The notes under the pieces: model-generated
What the model was told of the DNA's origin: nothing
Seen by the model: only the letters and a program-made list of their open reading frames with translations
Databases searched by the model: none
Assembly: GCA_964247055.1 (NCBI GenBank)
Contig: OZ176054.1
Coordinates: forward strand, 4,278,001-4,342,000
Source of the DNA: Paragordius varius
Taxonomy: Eukaryota > Nematomorpha
Reading direction: 5' to 3'
Length of the DNA stretch: 64,000 nt
In this document: positions 60,110-64,000 of the stretch, one piece after another
Layout of the letters: each line of letters begins with the position of its first letter
Numbering within the stretch: position 1 is the first letter of the stretch
Position numbers and translations under genes: made by a program

Positions 60110-62098
60110 CTATGTACGGCGGAGCGATAACCCCATAATACTTGGTTTATTTTTTTTGTCAGGAGTCAGCTTAGAATCCGTTAACGATTTATAGTGTGCT
60201 TTTAAGGTGTAAATGACTCGTTCCACCAGCCCATTTGTTCGTGGATGATAGGGGGCGCTAGTGACGTGTTTGATGTTTGCTCGTTGCAAGGTCTCATTAA
60301 AATCTTTCGATGCAAAATATGTTGCATTATCGGTAACGATCATTCGGGGAAACCCGTACCTTACACACCAAATTTCCAACCAATGTAGTATGTTTGCAGA
60401 ATTAACAGTTCTTAGCAATTCGACTTCAACCCATCTGGAGCTACTATCGATAGCTACTAACCAATACAACCCATCTATAGGACCGGCAATATCAAGATGT
60501 ATCCTTTCCCAGATACTCGTATTAAAATTCCATTTGTACGTTGGATTACTTTTTATGTTACTCCGGTTTAACTGACACCCCATACAAGATCTCACATAAC
60601 TTTCAATATCTTGGTTTATACCTGGCCAATAAACCCTAGCCTTTGCAGACTCTTTCATTACATTAGCCCCCGAATGTCCAACATGCAAAAATTTTAACGT
60701 TTCATTTCGCAACGCCCTGGGTATAAACAGACGATCGCCCCAATACAACAAACCATATGATTCTTGTATTTCGTTTCTTACACTCAATACCGAATTTAGA
60801 ATTGGAGCTGACCAATCATTATGATGTAGAGCCGATTTTAATACCATCAAAAACTCATCCCGTAAAGTATTTTCTTTCATCCGCTGTACACTTAAGTTGT
60901 CAGTTGTTAGGAAGTTGATTTGCCTGGGTTGCTCCTCCACTTCCTCAGTCGGTTCTTCATACGGTAGACGAGATAACCAATCCGCTAAATTTTCCGAACC
61001 ATTAATATATTGTATAGTAAAATTATAATCGGCTGTTCTGAGTATCCATCTTACTAATCTACTATTGTTAATATTACTTAGATCTCTCTTAAAACCAAAC
61101 AACTTGATCAGGGGTTTATGATCGGTTAATAATACGAACTTTCTGCCATACACAAACATTTTAAATTTTTCTAGCGCATATAAAATTGCCCTTGCTTCTT
61201 TTTCAATTACAGAGAAATGTTGTTCTGCCTTCGCACATTTTCGAGACGCAAAAGCTATCGGCCGTTTTCCCTCACTTGTCATATGTGATAAGACTGCTCC
61301 GAATCCGTCATTCGATGCGTCTGTTTCCAACACTAACGGAAGGTTCGGGTTAAACGGTATTAGACATAATGCATTACTCACCAACAGTTTTGCTTTATCA
61401 AAAACCCTCTCTTCTTTTGTCGACCAACACCATTTCTTAGAACCTGTAAGCGCATGTAAGTCCGCGATTGTAGCATGCAAAGATGGAATAAAACGCGCGT
61501 GAAAATTTAACATTCCCAAAAAAGACCGAAGTGATGTTTTATTGGTAGGTGTAGAACAATTCAAAATTGCTTTTACTTTTTCGTTATCCGGTTTAATTCC
61601 TTTGTCTGAAATTATATATCCTAAGTATGACACTGAGGAACGAGCTAATTGGATTTTATCCTTTTTTAATTTCAAACCCACAGCAGCTAATTTGTTCAAC
61701 ACTTTTTCTAAATTATCCTTATGCTCCATTACCGTTGTTCCACTAACAATTACATCATCTAAGTAAACCGCTGTACCTGGACAATCTTTTAATAACTCAT
61801 CCATAATTTGTTGAAATATCGTGGGTGCACTAGATATTCCAAATGGCAGTCTCTTAAATCGAAAAAGGCCTATATGTGAACTAAACGTGAGTAAATGTTG
61901 ATAATCTTGGTGTATCGGCATTTGCCAGTAAGCTTCTTTTAGATCTAAGGTCGTAAAAACTTTTCCTTGCCCGATTTTAAACACTAACTGATCAAACGTT
62001 GGAATCAGATGATCTACAGGAACCAGACTTGGGTTTAAAGTAACTCTAAAATCACCACATATGCGAATATCGTTATCATTCTTTTTAACTATCACCAA
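60110..62098 (-). mobile_element. pol region of the Ty3/gypsy element
   Basis: Reverse transcriptase (FTTLDLKEAYWQMPI; polymerase motif YLDDVIVSG), RNase H (LVLETDASNDGFGAVLSH; LLTDHKPL) and integrase with a zinc-binding HHCC region (LHVGH..., SCMGC), followed by the DDE core (HLDIAGP, IVTDNATYFAS, NGLVERVIYTLK). The integrase C-terminal region lies further toward 59.6 kb. The domain order RT, RNase H, integrase assigns it to Ty3/gypsy. Confidence 0.92.
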
Positions 62099-62399
62099 TG
62101 GAGTTACCCAGTCAATTCGTGTTTGCGAGGGGTTTATGGACTCTATACCAGACTTTCCAGCCTCTTTAATTCACTCTCCACCTTAGACTGAAGCGGAATA
62201 GGTACCCTTCTGGCCGCAAATCTTTTGGGGATACTCCCTTTTTTGAGAAACAACTTAATGGGTGGTCCCGTGTAACACCCCATACCCTCACAAAACAAAT
62301 CCTTAAATTTATTCAATTCCACGTAATTAACATTTTTTACACATACAGGCTCTGGAAATCTGCATTCAAAACTTTTCATCCATGGTAACCCAAAAATGT

Positions 62400-63390
62400 T
62401 ACCCCAATCCTCCCTCGTAACCATACATTCCAACTGTTTGACCATACCATTCCATTTCACATCTACCATACATTGTCCCATCACCTCTACACCTTGCTGG
62501 TTGAACCCAACTATTGGACCCGCGGGAGCTAAGGTCGGCCTCCCAATCTCCATCCACGTGCTCTTCCCAATCAATGATATTTGAGCTCCGGTATCGTACA
62601 ACATCCTCACCCAATGGCCATTCAGACTTGCTTGCGTTCGGGCTTCATTATTATTATTGTTACCATGAAGTCTATTAACGCGCCGGCAACACCTGCCAAA
62701 ATGACCACGTCCTTTGCATCGATAACACTCCTTGTTTGAAGCGGGACACCAGTTGATCGCATGCACGTATCCACATTTTCCACATTTTTTTCTTATCATC
62801 ATAACCTGCCTATTGTCGGGACCCTGATCAATCAAACAGCTGTCCGCCTTTTCGTATGCCATTGCCATTTCTACCACCATCTCCAACGTAACCGGTTTCC
62901 CATCAACCATTGCATCTGGAAATTTTGTGAACAGATCTATTTCCAATCTTTTGAGTTGTAACCCTCCAACAAACCCATCTCTGATTCTTAGCATTGCATC
63001 TTGCCCAAAGTTGCACCGGGCAGCACATTCCTTTACTCGAATCAAAAAATCCATCACTGATTCCGTGGCTTCCCTTCGGAGTTGCGTAAACTGGAACCTG
63101 GCTGCAAACGCATTGTATGTCGGAGCAAATATTTTTTTTCCAGCTGCTACCAAAGCATCCCAGCCCACTTCCTCTAACAGTACGGGATAAAAGAATTTCT
63201 TCAACTTTGGAATATGGGATAGACCAATGTAGGCCAATAGTAAGTTTTTTTTTGTTTCGTCATCTTCTGGAATTAATTTCACTTTTAACATTCTCTTTAT
63301 ATAATCTATGTAATCCTCGAAACTCGTTGCTGGATCATAGGGTTCTAAACTTAATTTCTCCATGCGCGAATGTAATGACGTAAAAAAAAT
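62400..63390 (-). mobile_element. gag and protease region of the Ty3/gypsy element
   Basis: Capsid-like segment starting MEKLSLEPYDPATSFEDYID, with the FAARFQFTQLRREATESVMD block typical of gypsy gag. A cysteine knuckle pair follows (CGKCGYVHAINWC; CYRCKGRGHFGRCC, the latter C-x2-C-x4-H-x4-C). The aspartic protease motif LYDTGAQISLIG comes next. Confidence 0.9.
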
Positions 63391-63404
63391 TCGACCGCGC
63401 CAAA

Positions 63405-63669
63405 TGTAGTAAATCAAGAAACCGTAAAACAATAAGATTTATTGAGATAAAATGCAAAAACTAAACCACATACAGTTTGCGATGTTTATATACTTTTTGT
63501 GAATACAATATTTACATGTTAAGCCAAGGTAAAATAACTTGTGCAGGTTAAATACAAAATTGATACAATCGTTTAACTCATATATAAAAGGTCATCAAAA
63601 TGTATTCAAATCTAATATATAAATTGGTCTTGTCTAAGGTTAACTAACTTGATGTATTCTAATCTATCA
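63405..63669 (-). repeat. LTR of the Ty3/gypsy element (right on this strand)
   Basis: Same 265 bp as the LTR at 59345, tgtagtaaatcaag to attctaatctatca. This is the 5' LTR in the element's direction. Directly inside it, the minus strand reads tttggcgcggtcgaa, a plausible tRNA primer-binding site beginning TGGCGC. Confidence 0.93.
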
Positions 63670-63674
63670 GCCCT

Positions 63675-64000
63675 CTAATGATTTAAGTAATTATTTACAT
63701 TTTTGTGGTAAGTAATCCGTATCAAAAAATGGCAAAATTTGCCCACCTTTTTTTAAATATGATTTTTTTGGTGAAAGCTAATGCTTCTAAAATAATTTAG
63801 GTAAAAGAATATATTTCTCAAAAAATTCACTAAAATTTATTATAAACTACCTATAGAAACAAAAAAATATTTTAAAAAAATTATAATTTCTATATGTGAG
63901 CTCCGAAAGTCCCATATTTTTTCGGTCTTCTAATTCTCTTGAATAAACTCAAAAATGCCGGGATTGAGCGATAAAAATTTAAAATATATGTTGATTTGAG
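63675..64000. other. AT-rich end of window
   Basis: Nothing recognised beyond the target duplication of the LTR element. Confidence 0.5.

Larger units (their letters stand above)
59345..63669 (-). mobile_element. Ty3/gypsy LTR retrotransposon, near complete and young
   Basis: A 4.3-kb element read on the minus strand, with 265-bp LTRs at both ends and a perfect 5-bp target duplication gccct (59340-59344 and 63670-63674). In coding order it has gag with a CCHC knuckle, protease, reverse transcriptase, RNase H and integrase, the Ty3/gypsy (Metaviridae) order. No envelope-like region is seen. The LTRs look identical by eye, so the insertion is recent. Most of the coding length is open; I count about two breaks, so it is best treated as a slightly damaged recent fossil. 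Confidence 0.93.

Noticed and set aside
60261-60575. Plus-strand frame of 104 codons
   Set aside because: Antisense shadow of the LTR-element integrase region.

Overview
This is a very AT-rich piece of an animal nuclear genome. It holds five recognisable host genes: DNAJB11-type ER chaperone, cytoplasmic actin, a short SRRM1-type PWI splicing factor, glycogen branching enzyme GBE1, and ribosomal protein RPL3. One small membrane-protein reading frame is possible as well. The host proteins are clearly metazoan. The most telling trait is splicing. Of 37 introns I could place by restoring conserved protein sequence across GT...AG junctions, 26 are only 20-34 bp long. Dicyemid mesozoans are known for such shrunken introns at conserved positions, so a dicyemid is my first guess. 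Other reduced parasitic animals are not excluded, and the species is not determined.

Layout. 0.3-2.7 kb: DNAJB11, minus strand, nine exons. 3.4-5.2 kb: a fold-back element with minisatellite arms and a MITE in its loop. 5.4-14.3 kb: RTE-like LINE pieces, hAT pieces, a 290-bp tandem repeat and a 21-bp minisatellite. 17.0-18.5 kb: actin, with a CArG box about 280 bp upstream. 18.5-28 kb: gene-poor DNA with two non-autonomous hAT elements that keep perfect 8-bp target duplications, and a MITE. 28.1-28.7 kb: the PWI gene, minus strand, three introns of 20-22 bp. 29.2-32.6 kb: a hAT element built as two head-to-head transposase copies. 34.9-41.4 kb: GBE1, 16 exons. 45.6-48.5 kb: the most complete RTE-like LINE. 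49.4-50.8 kb: RPL3, nine exons, all introns 24-29 bp. 52.4-56.2 kb: a three-layer nest (hAT, then a TA-flanked inverted-repeat element with an unknown multi-exon gene, then a MITE). 57.7-59.3 kb: BovB-like LINE pieces in opposite orientations. 59.3-63.7 kb: a young Ty3/gypsy LTR retrotransposon.

The host genes are unrelated housekeeping genes (ER folding, cytoskeleton, splicing, glycogen synthesis, translation) with no operon-like spacing. More of the identified sequence is transposon-derived than is host exon: at least six hAT insertions, six copies of a TTAA-bounded MITE, six LINE fragments and one LTR element. I found no rRNA, tRNA or CRISPR array.

The points most worth following are the tiny introns (several of them in frame and stop-free, so easily mistaken for coding sequence), the contrast with actin, whose introns are ordinary, and the unknown small-intron gene carried between 170-bp inverted repeats near 53.6-54.1 kb. 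All alignments here were done by eye from memory of the families; no database search was run.
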